This document shows, in pieces, positions 35,971-43,934 of a stretch of 58,486 nucleotides of DNA. How positions within the stretch are numbered: the stretch's first letter is position 1; each line of letters opens with the position of its first letter. The stretch comes from Desulfobacteraceae bacterium RAAP-1. GTDB lineage: Bacteria; Desulfobacterota; Desulfobacteria; Desulfobacterales; Desulfatirhabdiaceae. The position numbers were made by a program, and so were the translations under genes. The stretch spans positions 1 to 58,486 of the forward strand of contig LKPX01000014.1 in NCBI GenBank assembly GCA_001443525.1, written 5' to 3'. The notes under the pieces were generated by a model. That model worked only from the letters and a program-made list of their open reading frames with translations, ran no database searches and was not told the DNA's origin.

Positions 35971-37980
35971 TCAAGCAATAACACGGTCAATAATCGACTG
36001 AATATCATCCGCCAGAACGATTTCCATGCCCTCACAAACCTCCGGATCCAGACCGTGGATATCTACATCATTCCGCCGGGGAAAAATGACGGTTTTAATG
36101 CCGGCGCGCTGAGCCGCCAGGATTTTTTCACGAATCCCGCTGATGGGTAGAATCCGGCCGTTGAGCGTCAGTTCGCCGGTCATGGCCACATCCCGCCGGG
36201 CGGGTTTCCGGGTGAGAAGCGATATCAACGCCATTGCTATCGTAATGCCTGCAGAAGGCCCATCCTTGGGAATGGCGCCGCAGGGAAAATGAATGTGAAT
36301 GTCGTGGTCCCTGAAAAAATCAGGGGAAATTTGCAGCGCATCGGCATGGCTCCGCAGATAACTGAGCGCCGTCTGAGCAGATTCCTGAAGGACGTTTCCC
36401 AGAGAACCTGTTAAAATAAGCTGTTGGCCACCTTTCATCATCGTGGCTTCTACAAAGATGATTTCACCTCCCTGCTCCGTCCACACCAGACCCGTGGCAA
36501 CGCCGATCTGATTTTCCGTTTCAGCAATTTCATGAGAATATTTACGAGGCCCCAGAAGCTGCGTCGCCATAATATCATCCACATCCACCACTCGGGTATT
36601 TTCCGGATTGTCCAGACAGATGCGGGCCAGTTTGCGGCAGATATTGGCAAACTCTCTCTCAAGGTTGCGCAGACCAGCTTCCTGGGTATAATCGCGAATG
36701 ACCCGGACAATAGCCTCATCGGTAAATGTCAAACGGTCATGAGACAACCCATGATTTCTAATCTGCCTGGGAATGATATAGTTTCGAGCGATAACCCGTT
36801 TTTCATTTTCCGTATATCCCGAAAAGGGAATGATCTCCAGACGGTCTAAAAGCGGACCGGGAATCTTTTCCACCATATTGGCAGTTGCGATAAACATTAC
36901 AGCGGAAAGATCGAAAGGTATGTCCACATAATGATCCACAAACTGCGCGTTTTGCTCCGGATCCAGAATTTCCAGCAGTACGGAGGCGGGATCCCCCCTG
37001 AAATCCTGACCGATTTTGTCCAGTTCATCCAGCATAAATACGGGATTTTTAACACCAGCTCGCTTGATTTCATTGATAATCCGACCTGCCATAGCGCCAA
37101 CATAGGTGCGGCGGTGTCCGCGCAGCTCGGCCTCATCCCGGAAACCTGCCATGGAAAGGCGGATAAATTTACGCTCCAGAGCTTCCGCGATAGCTCTTCC
37201 AATGGAGGTTTTTCCGGTACCCGGAGGCCCTGAAAAACACAAAATCGGACTTCGGGTCATCAGGGTGCGCTTTTTCCTGTCCAGAACACTACACACCGTA
37301 TCTCTCAGTTCATCCAGATTGACCGGTTTGGGAAGATAATGGGTAGCACCTTTTTTGAGAGCATCCACCGCGGAGCTGACCGTGGCAAATCCGGTGATCA
37401 TGATGATATCCGTAAATGGCGAAACGCGCTTGACCGATTCCACCAGTTGCAGGCCATCCATTTTTTCCATTTTCAAATCCGTCAGAATCAGATCGAATTC
37501 GGTGCTCGACATCTTTTCAAGGGCGTCCATTCCGTTAACTGCCGTGGATACATGATAGCCCTCTTTTTTTAGAACATATTCAAGATTCGTACGCGCAATT
37601 TCTTCATCGTCCACCACGAGAATATGAAACGAACGGGTATTAAAAAGTATCCGCACAGCCAGAAATTCGAGGATACGATCCCGGACGTTTTTCAGTCCGT
37701 AATGCTGGGAAGTGAAAATGGTCTCAGCCCGTTGGATATCCAGATTGTCATTGGTTGTATGAGTCCAGGGTAATGATGTCAGAAACTCGATATAACTCAG
37801 CCCAATGCCATACTCCGGCGTCGAAGGATCTGTCTTGTCCAGCCGATCAAGTTCTTTCATCGCTATTTCGGCAACGGATTCCGGAAGCTGTCGCCGGACG
37901 GCAACCCGAAGTTTACCAATATCTGATTCCGGCAAAGCTGTCTCTTCTTCTGTCTTTTCAGGTTTTTTAAAAAAAATCAT
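35971..37980 (-). CDS. Lon-type protease with an inserted response-regulator receiver domain
   Basis: This 669-residue protein is one continuous frame. Residues about 20-110 match the helical segment that precedes the ATPase in Lon (RILEFLAVR). A receiver domain follows at about 118-233: acidic pair D124/D125, phospho-Asp D168, T196, K218. The Lon AAA+ domain begins at GPPGTGKT (251-258), with Walker B LDE near 318, and the protease domain has the Ser-Lys dyad S576 (PKDGPSAG) and K619. The Ser-Lys spacing of 43 equals E. coli Lon (S679/K722). The N-terminal substrate-binding domain of Lon is absent. Phosphorylation could gate proteolysis; this is inference. Confidence 0.93.
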   Translation of the reverse strand: MIFFKKPEKTEEETALPESDIGKLRVAVRRQLPESVAEIAMKELDRLDKTDPSTPEYGIGLSYIEFLTSLPWTHTTNDNLDIQRAETIFTSQHYGLKNVRDRILEFLAVRILFNTRSFHILVVDDEEIARTNLEYVLKKEGYHVSTAVNGMDALEKMSSTEFDLILTDLKMEKMDGLQLVESVKRVSPFTDIIMITGFATVSSAVDALKKGATHYLPKPVNLDELRDTVCSVLDRKKRTLMTRSPILCFSGPPGTGKTSIGRAIAEALERKFIRLSMAGFRDEAELRGHRRTYVGAMAGRIINEIKRAGVKNPVFMLDELDKIGQDFRGDPASVLLEILDPEQNAQFVDHYVDIPFDLSAVMFIATANMVEKIPGPLLDRLEIIPFSGYTENEKRVIARNYIIPRQIRNHGLSHDRLTFTDEAIVRVIRDYTQEAGLRNLEREFANICRKLARICLDNPENTRVVDVDDIMATQLLGPRKYSHEIAETENQIGVATGLVWTEQGGEIIFVEATMMKGGQQLILTGSLGNVLQESAQTALSYLRSHADALQISPDFFRDHDIHIHFPCGAIPKDGPSAGITIAMALISLLTRKPARRDVAMTGELTLNGRILPISGIREKILAAQRAGIKTVIFPRRNDVDIHGLDPEVCEGMEIVLADDIQSIIDRVIA

Positions 37981-38079
37981 CCTATCCCCCTATCAGGTGT
38001 TGCATTCTGAAACTATCCGGCGTGTTTTTGTAACGATTTATATCTAATTGTTTTTATTTATAAATAAATATTTCATCAT

Positions 38080-38106
38080 AGAACCGTTACAGAATGCAAC
38101 GGTTCT
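38080..38106. promoter_or_regulatory. Palindrome, possible activator-binding site
   Basis: AGAACCGTT (38080-38088) and AACGGTTCT (38098-38106) are perfect inverted repeats with a 9 bp gap. They lie about 75-100 bp upstream of the sigma-54-like promoter, where NtrC-type activators usually bind. No U-run follows, so a terminator is less likely. Confidence 0.55.
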
Positions 38107-38179
38107 GGATTTTTGTCATATTTTCTCTCACTAAATATATTTGTTTTTAATACAATAAGTTAAATATAAAATATAATTA

Positions 38180-38195
38180 TGGCACTGTTCTTGTA
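38180..38195 (+). promoter_or_regulatory. Candidate sigma-54 promoter
   Basis: TGGCACTGTTCTTGTA matches the -24 element TGGCAC fully and has the GG-N10-GY spacing of sigma-54 promoters; the -12 element reads TTGT rather than TTGC. Transcription would begin near 38206, about 60 bp before the next start codon. A sigma-54 activator gene lies 4 kb away. Confidence 0.6.
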
Positions 38196-38267
38196 TATTT
38201 CTCTTTTCAAACAAATATTCGTTGTAATGTGTATCCTTAACAGAAGCCATCGGAAATAATCAATACC

Positions 38268-39050
38268 ATGTTATTTCAACAACAGCCCAATACAGCGCCG
38301 TCAGAAGGGCGGAAAATTCTGGTTATCGGAAGGCCGGCCGGCATTACCGATATACTGGCGGATTACGCCCTTCAATTGGCTGAACGGCTTGAATCGAATT
38401 TGTTCGTTGTTGCCATCCTCGATGATATAAGAAGCAATGACAACGGTGGCGTCCATGAGACGGTGACCAGGGGGTCTGCAAAAGAAGCGCTTCGCCTTTT
38501 CAAACAAAAAGCCGCCCGAAAAAATATCCGCTGCAATGACGCTATTTGGGAAGGAAACATGGAAAAAGCAGCGGAATTTTTTCTGCAATCCGTCAAACGG
38601 ACTGTTTTTGTGCTGACGGATTCCGAATATACTAAAAATCAACTATCCGAAGATATTACCATACCCGTTTTCAGTTTATCTACAACATATAACTTGGAGG
38701 GAACAACAATGGCCAGAGAAAACAAAGAACAACGCAAAAGTGATTTGAAAAAAACCATAGGATACGGGCTGCTGTCCGCCTGTCTCTACGGTTTGGTGTT
38801 CTGGAAGCCAGATACTGTCATGCACTATTTTACCAAAGGCGGCTTTTATGCAGCTCTGCCAGTAGCCACGGTTATCGTATTTTCATTCGCACATGGCGCA
38901 TTCGCCAGCAGCCTGTGGTCGCTGATCGGCATCAAACCGTTAAAAAAAGACGCTTTGCAGCCGACCGACAGCAAATCCATCGGACAGAGCAAAAAACTTC
39001 AGAAAAGACCCCGCGCTTACGCTTATATCAATCCGTTTCATAAGATATAG
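38268..39050 (+). CDS. USP-like domain joined to a two-segment membrane domain
   Basis: This 260-residue frame has an N-terminal universal-stress-protein-like region (about 15-138, starting GRKILVIGRPAGITDILADY) and a C-terminal region with two membrane segments (about 161-180 and 188-212) and a basic tail. A strong ribosome site (GGAGG, 8 bp spacing) lies within the frame before M148, so a separate short membrane protein may also be made. The TauE/SafE permease gene follows after 77 bp and is the likely partner. The N-terminal part lacks a clear USP ATP loop. Confidence 0.75.
   Translation: MLFQQQPNTAPSEGRKILVIGRPAGITDILADYALQLAERLESNLFVVAILDDIRSNDNGGVHETVTRGSAKEALRLFKQKAARKNIRCNDAIWEGNMEKAAEFFLQSVKRTVFVLTDSEYTKNQLSEDITIPVFSLSTTYNLEGTTMARENKEQRKSDLKKTIGYGLLSACLYGLVFWKPDTVMHYFTKGGFYAALPVATVIVFSFAHGAFASSLWSLIGIKPLKKDALQPTDSKSIGQSKKLQKRPRAYAYINPFHKI
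38696..38711 (+). promoter_or_regulatory. Internal ribosome binding site and start codon
   Basis: GGAGG (38696-38700) lies 8 bp before ATG 38709, in frame with the longer gene. Translation from here would give a 113-residue protein ending at 39050 with the two membrane segments alone. Confidence 0.6.
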
Positions 39051-39127
39051 GCGCTCTAAACCCCAGGCCGGTTTTTTTTAAAATCAGTGAATAAAATTTA
39101 CGAATCTTATGTATAAAGGAGCAACAT

Positions 39128-40177
39128 ATGGACGTTACACAGTTTATCGATCTCAATATCGTTTCCGTATCATTTTTGTTTTTTGTCGGATTTGTTGGCG
39201 GACTGGTCAGCGGATTTATCGGTTCCGGCGGCGCATTTGTATTAACTCCCGGTATGATGAGTCTGGGTGTACCCGGCACGGTAGCCGTTGCCAGCAATAT
39301 GTGCCACAAATTCCCCAAAGCCATGGTGGGCGCCTTCAAACGATTTAAATATGGCCAGGTGGATATCAAGTTAGGTCTGTTCATGGCAGCATCAGCGGGC
39401 ATAGGTGTTCAACTGGGCATTCAGTTGCAGCGTTTCATTCTAAACAAATGGGGATCTGTGGGCTCAGATTTGTATGTCAGCCTTTCGTTTGTCGCTATCC
39501 TGATCGTTGTCGGTTCCTATGTTCTGTATGATGCCATGAAGTCATCGGCTTCCGGAGGTCAGGAAAAGGTGTCTTCTCTTGCGCAGAAGCTTCAGGCGAT
39601 TCATCTGCCACCCATGATTCATTTCAAACGCGCTAATATCACCATATCATTCTGGTTTACGGTTCCTGTCGGTCTGGCTACAGGAATGCTGGCGGCCACC
39701 ATTGCTGTCGGCGGATTTATAGGAGTTCCCGGGATGATTTATGTAATGGGCGTCTCCAGTATCATTGCCTCGGCATCGGAGCTGGTAATTGCTTTTACGA
39801 TGGGCCTGGCAGGATCGGTCAACTGGGCCATGCACGGTATGGTTGATATCCGTCTGGTGTTGATCATTCTGGGAGGATCACTGATAGGAGTTCAACTGGG
39901 TGCTATCGGCACAACCTATGTCAAGGAAAGCATGATCAAGATTGTCATGAGCGTATTGATGCTGATGGTTGCTGTCAGCAGAATTTTTGCACTCCCAAAA
40001 TACCTGAATCAACTGAATCTGATGTCCTTTGGGAATGCGTCTATCTCTATTCTGGAGAAAATCAGTTTTCTTTTCATGTGCCTGGCGCTTCTTGTCGCTG
40101 CCGCTATCATTCTCGGAGGCATGTGGAAGGCCAGAAAACCCGCCATGATGCTGAAAGAAAGTTTCAGCCAGGTTTAA
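39128..40177 (+). CDS. TauE/SafE-family anion permease
   Basis: This 349-residue membrane protein has roughly eight to nine hydrophobic segments. The first repeat contains GGLVSGFIGSGGAFVLTPGM (near 24-43), and a second related half holds GLATGMLAATIAVGGFIGVPG (near 180). This internal duplication is typical of TauE/SafE proteins, which export sulfite, sulfoacetate or similar anions. In a sulfate reducer a sulfur anion is plausible but not shown. GGAGCAACAT precedes the start. Confidence 0.9.
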   Translation: MDVTQFIDLNIVSVSFLFFVGFVGGLVSGFIGSGGAFVLTPGMMSLGVPGTVAVASNMCHKFPKAMVGAFKRFKYGQVDIKLGLFMAASAGIGVQLGIQLQRFILNKWGSVGSDLYVSLSFVAILIVVGSYVLYDAMKSSASGGQEKVSSLAQKLQAIHLPPMIHFKRANITISFWFTVPVGLATGMLAATIAVGGFIGVPGMIYVMGVSSIIASASELVIAFTMGLAGSVNWAMHGMVDIRLVLIILGGSLIGVQLGAIGTTYVKESMIKIVMSVLMLMVAVSRIFALPKYLNQLNLMSFGNASISILEKISFLFMCLALLVAAAIILGGMWKARKPAMMLKESFSQV

Positions 40178-40225
40178 AAAACTTTAACAGATTACGAACT
40201 CACTGTATTTTATATCAAAAAGGAT

Positions 40226-40270
40226 AAAGGGGTCTTTTCTCGAAAGGGGAAAGACCCCTTTGTCTTTTTA
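40226..40270 (+). terminator. Rho-independent terminator after the TauE/SafE gene
   Basis: The 12 bp inverted pair AAAGGGGTCTTT (40226-40237) and AAAGACCCCTTT (40250-40261) is followed by GTCTTTTTA. It closes the permease transcript 49 bp after its stop. Confidence 0.9.
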
Positions 40271-40428
40271 TGAACAGTGCGTTCATCAGGCTTGACGACT
40301 AAAAAATCCGTTTTTTACAAAACCATCATGCTTGATAAATTTGTAAAAATTCAATAAGATGTCATGCGTTATCAATTTATGAAATTTACGAGATATCATC
40401 AACTCTCATTTCACAAAGGAATATATTT

Positions 40429-41238
40429 ATGCCGATCATTACAATTTCCAGAGGATCTTACAGCAGAGGCAAGGAAGTTGCCGAGAGCGTTGCCAAAAGG
40501 CTTGGGTACGACTGTATTTCCAGAGATATTCTGCTGGATACTTCAGAACTGTTCAATATTCCTCAAATCAAACTGGAAAGAGCTATTCATGATGCTCCGT
40601 CTATCCTCGACCGTTTCAGCGGCGGCAAGGAGCGCTATGTTGCTCTGATTCGGGCGGCTCTCCTTAATGTGCTGAAAGAAGACAACATGGTGTATCATGG
40701 TCTGGCCGGCCATTTTTTTCTGAGCGGAATTTCCCATGTTCTGAAAGTACGGATTATTTCCGACATCACAGATCGGGTGAAACTGGAAATGCAACGCAAA
40801 AATATTTCAGAATCTGAAGCCTACCGGACACTGGTCAAGGATGATGAACAGCGAAATAAATGGTCACAGTTTCTTTACGGTATCAACACCACGGATTCCC
40901 AGCTTTATGACCTGGTTATTCATATCCGGAAAATTTCTGTAGAAAATGCTGTGGACATTATTTGCAACACCGCCAATATGGAACAGTTCCAGGCCACCCC
41001 AAAATCCAGACTGGCTATGGAAAACCTGGCGTTGAGTGCGGAAGTCAAGGCTGCCTTGATCGAAATAAACCCAACGGTCGAAGTATCCGCAGATAATGGC
41101 AAAGTCTATGTGAAAGCTAAAATTTCAGAATCGCTTCAACAGGATATGGAGAAAACTCTGAAAGATCACATATGGGCGGTTCGTGGGGTTAAAGAGGTTC
41201 ACATCAATATAACGCCGGTTGCATTCTACGTAGATTAG
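40429..41238 (+). CDS. Cytidylate-kinase-like protein with C-terminal BON domain
   Basis: This 269-residue protein opens with MPIITISRGSYSRGKEVAES, similar to the cytidylate-kinase-like family, where the P-loop is usually ISR-x-x-GSGG-type. Here the loop is SYSRGK, so classical nucleotide binding is uncertain. Residues about 200-268 form a BON-like domain (VKAALIEINPTVEV, VRGVKEVHINI), usually linked to membrane or phospholipid contact. The role is unknown. The AAGGAATATATTT stretch precedes ATG. Confidence 0.75.
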   Translation: MPIITISRGSYSRGKEVAESVAKRLGYDCISRDILLDTSELFNIPQIKLERAIHDAPSILDRFSGGKERYVALIRAALLNVLKEDNMVYHGLAGHFFLSGISHVLKVRIISDITDRVKLEMQRKNISESEAYRTLVKDDEQRNKWSQFLYGINTTDSQLYDLVIHIRKISVENAVDIICNTANMEQFQATPKSRLAMENLALSAEVKAALIEINPTVEVSADNGKVYVKAKISESLQQDMEKTLKDHIWAVRGVKEVHINITPVAFYVD

Positions 41239-41384
41239 CAGCCGTTTAAACATTTACGGTCAGTTCTACACGCTGTTTCAAACCCATATCTCCCGTCAGG
41301 AAAATGAGATACATCAATGTGCAGACGGACCGGCTAACACAGCATCACAGAATATCTGTGATCATTTATTTCTGGAGGAATTTC

Positions 41385-42473
41385 ATGTCCACAAAACGTA
41401 TTCATAACTTTAACGCAGGGCCTGCCGCGCTTCCCCTTCCGGTTCTGGAAGAAATACAGGCGTCATTTCTGAATTTCAACGGATCCGGTATGTCCATTAC
41501 AGAAGTAAGTCATCGTTCCAAATGGTTTGACGATGTCATCAACGATGCGGTTGTCAGAATCCGCCGTCTGCTCAATATGGATGAAACCTATCATGTGTTG
41601 TTTCTTCAGGGAGGCGCCAGCCTGCAGTTTGCCATGATTCCCATGAATCTGCTGCGAGACGGCGAATCCGCCGATTATGTAAATACCGGCACATGGGCTA
41701 CCAAGGCCATTCAGGAGGCACAGCTTCTGGGAAAATCCGTCCGGGTGGCGGCGTCTTCCGAAGACCGTAATTTTTGCTATATTCCAGACCACATCCATTT
41801 CGATTCAAACGCGGTGTATGCGCATATCACATCCAACAATACCATTAAGGGTACCCAGTGGCCGATATATCCTGATACCCACAGCGTTCCGCTGACAGCC
41901 GACATGTCATCAGATTTCATGAGTCGGCCTTTTGATGTCAAACCCTTTGGACTCATCTATGCGGGCGCTCAGAAAAATATCGGTCCTGCCGGCGTTTGCG
42001 TCGTCATCATTCGAGATGATATGCTTAAACGCGCATCAGGCAACATTCCAACCATGCTCAAATACACGACCCATGCGTCCAAAAATTCCATGTACAACAC
42101 ACCGCCCTGTTTTGGTGTTTATACCATTCAGCTTGTCATGAAATGGCTGGAGGAAAGTATCGGCGGGCTTAAAGCCATGGACGCCATCAACTGTAAAAAA
42201 GCCTCCTGTCTATACAGCGTCATTGACGCCAGCAGTTTTTATAAAGGCACTGCCGACAAAAACAGCCGTTCGTTAATGAATGTTACGTTCCGTCTGCCTT
42301 CAGAAGAACTCGAAAAAAAATTCGTTCAGGAAGCGCTGATGGAAAATATGGGAGGCCTTAAAGGACATCGTTCGGTCGGTGGTTGCAGGGCTTCCATTTA
42401 TAATGCCACAACGCTGGAATCGGTTCAGACACTGGCGGATTTCATGAAAACATTCGAACGCAAGAATGGATAA
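41385..42473 (+). CDS. serC: Phosphoserine aminotransferase
   Basis: This 362-residue PLP enzyme makes phosphoserine from 3-phosphohydroxypyruvate. HNFNAGPAALPLPVLEE starts the family pattern. LFLQGGASLQFAMIPMNL (near 70) binds the cofactor phosphate, and GLIYAGAQKNIGPAG (near 190) holds the PLP lysine. The end, GHRSVGGCRASIYNA, binds substrate phosphate. GGAGGAA lies 6 bp before ATG 41385. No serA or serB gene is nearby. Confidence 0.95.
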   Translation: MSTKRIHNFNAGPAALPLPVLEEIQASFLNFNGSGMSITEVSHRSKWFDDVINDAVVRIRRLLNMDETYHVLFLQGGASLQFAMIPMNLLRDGESADYVNTGTWATKAIQEAQLLGKSVRVAASSEDRNFCYIPDHIHFDSNAVYAHITSNNTIKGTQWPIYPDTHSVPLTADMSSDFMSRPFDVKPFGLIYAGAQKNIGPAGVCVVIIRDDMLKRASGNIPTMLKYTTHASKNSMYNTPPCFGVYTIQLVMKWLEESIGGLKAMDAINCKKASCLYSVIDASSFYKGTADKNSRSLMNVTFRLPSEELEKKFVQEALMENMGGLKGHRSVGGCRASIYNATTLESVQTLADFMKTFERKNG

Positions 42474-42521
42474 TTCACGCAGCGTTTCGTGAAATTCATC
42501 CTCTTTGTCATATGGCGCTCT

Positions 42522-42560
42522 TTGTCCATGGGGCATAGCTCCTGCACGCCTCATGGACAA
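42522..42560. other. Long hairpin between converging genes
   Basis: TTGTCCATG (42522-42530) and CATGGACAA (42552-42560) pair perfectly, and the stem can be extended inwards by a few pairs to about 13 bp. It lies between serC and the DUF933 gene, which end facing each other. No U-run follows, so it is not a standard terminator on the plus strand. Confidence 0.55.
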
Positions 42561-42603
42561 GGTGTGCGCACATCCGCCGCAGATAAAATCATTCAAAATA
42601 TTC

Positions 42604-43638
42604 CTACACATTAAAGCGGAAATTGATGATGTCACCATCTTTAACTTCATAGGTTTTACCCTCCAGACGAAAGGTGCCTCGCTTTCTGGCTTCCGCCTGG
42701 GTTCCTGCAGCAATCAAATCCGTATAGGACAGTATTTCGGCACGGATGAATCCTTTTTTGATATCCGAGTGAATAACTTCGGCAGCATCCAAAGCCGATG
42801 TTCCCTTTTGAATTGTCCATGCCCTGACTTCATCTTCTCCAACGGTAAAAAAAGATATCAAGCCCAACAGCGCATAAGATTGTTGAATCACCCTGTCCAT
42901 TGCAGAAGCCGTAATGTTGAACTCCGACAGAAATTCCTTGGCTTCCTCCTCGGACATCTGAATGAGTTCCTGCTCCAGTTTAGCCTTAATAACCATGCAC
43001 GTTTCTTTTGATGTGAGTGAAGGAATGTCCGGCAAAACATCGTCATCATCCATATTGTTAAACAGCACCAGCACAGGTTTTGCAGACATGAAAGCAAAGC
43101 CCCTTAATACCGGCGCCGATGTAATCTCAGAAAATTTCCGCAGAGGTATCTCATTTTCAAGATGTTTCAGGCATTGCTGCAGCAGAAGCTGCTCTTCCAT
43201 ATCTGTTTTTTTCCCTCTTTTTTTATCGTTTTCCAAACGCTCCAGCCTTTTTTCAACAGCAACCAGGTCAGAAAGAATCATTTCCTGATCGGTCGTCTGA
43301 AAATCACTCAACGGTCGGGGAACTTCACCACCTGTTCCGATAAAATTACGGACTACATGGAGAATGGCGTCACAGTCTCTTACCTGAGACCATGACGATG
43401 GATCTTTTCCTGTTTCTTTTTTAGCAGATATTTTTCCAGGCAGCAGATATTCAATTTGAGTGTAAATGGTTTTTCGGGGATGATACATCCCGCTTAAAAT
43501 ATCCACCCGAGCATCCGGAACCCGAAGCGTTCCCACACGCATCTCGGATTTTCCAGATACTTGTAAAACGGTCTGTGTCAATGCCTCAAAAACGGTTGAT
43601 GTTCCTGAACCGGGACAACCTATAATACCTAATTTCAT
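42604..43638 (-). CDS. DUF933/YchF-related GTPase-like protein with altered P-loop
   Basis: This 344-residue protein resembles YchF/Obg-related GTPases: an N-terminal G1 region, a coiled-coil stretch (about 130-170), and a C-terminal TGS-like DUF933 domain (EVRAWTIQKGTSALDAAEV to GDIINFRF, about 270-344). The P-loop reads GCPGSGTST (7-15), so Thr13 replaces the lysine needed for normal phosphate binding. The DNA shows an ACA codon. It may bind nucleotide weakly or have lost this activity. The protein is common in size for the family. Confidence 0.82.
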   Translation of the reverse strand: MKLGIIGCPGSGTSTVFEALTQTVLQVSGKSEMRVGTLRVPDARVDILSGMYHPRKTIYTQIEYLLPGKISAKKETGKDPSSWSQVRDCDAILHVVRNFIGTGGEVPRPLSDFQTTDQEMILSDLVAVEKRLERLENDKKRGKKTDMEEQLLLQQCLKHLENEIPLRKFSEITSAPVLRGFAFMSAKPVLVLFNNMDDDDVLPDIPSLTSKETCMVIKAKLEQELIQMSEEEAKEFLSEFNITASAMDRVIQQSYALLGLISFFTVGEDEVRAWTIQKGTSALDAAEVIHSDIKKGFIRAEILSYTDLIAAGTQAEARKRGTFRLEGKTYEVKDGDIINFRFNV

Positions 43639-43742
43639 AATCTGTTCCTTATTCTTTTATAGATACATATAAATGATAATATACTGTCTATAACCACAAT
43701 AACATGTGTAACTATTTTGATTTTAAATAAAATATTTATAAA

Positions 43743-43763
43743 AACATTGTTAATAACATTGTT
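43743..43763. repeat. Tandem AACATTGTT operator-like repeat
   Basis: AACATTGTT occurs twice (43743-43751 and 43755-43763) with a 3 bp gap. Each unit is an almost perfect palindrome around its centre. It lies in the AT-rich gap before the EndoQ-like gene and could be a regulator site. The rest of this 296 bp gap (43639-43934) shows nothing clear. Confidence 0.45.
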
Positions 43764-43934
43764 TGCATACCGTTCTTATTGAATTTAAAATTTAATAATG
43801 TCAATAAAATCTATTTTGTGAACAACAACATCAGCAAAATTGTAAATCAGCATTAACCTTACAGACAGGGACTTCATGATGACGGTGTTATACCGACATT
43901 AAAAATACTTGTCCATTTGTTATGAGGATATTCA

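Larger units (their letters stand above)
37981..38267. other. AT-rich regulatory gap between the Lon-receiver gene and the USP-like gene
   Basis: This 287 bp divergent region is AT-rich and codes for nothing I can see. GTTGCATTCTG near 37996 and CAGAATGCAAC near 38090 form a distant inverted pair. The palindrome and sigma-54-like promoter are listed separately. Confidence 0.6.

Noticed and set aside
43660-43700. Fur box (AAATGATAATATACTG)
   Set aside because: It matches only part of the 19 bp consensus, and the neighbouring genes have no link to iron.
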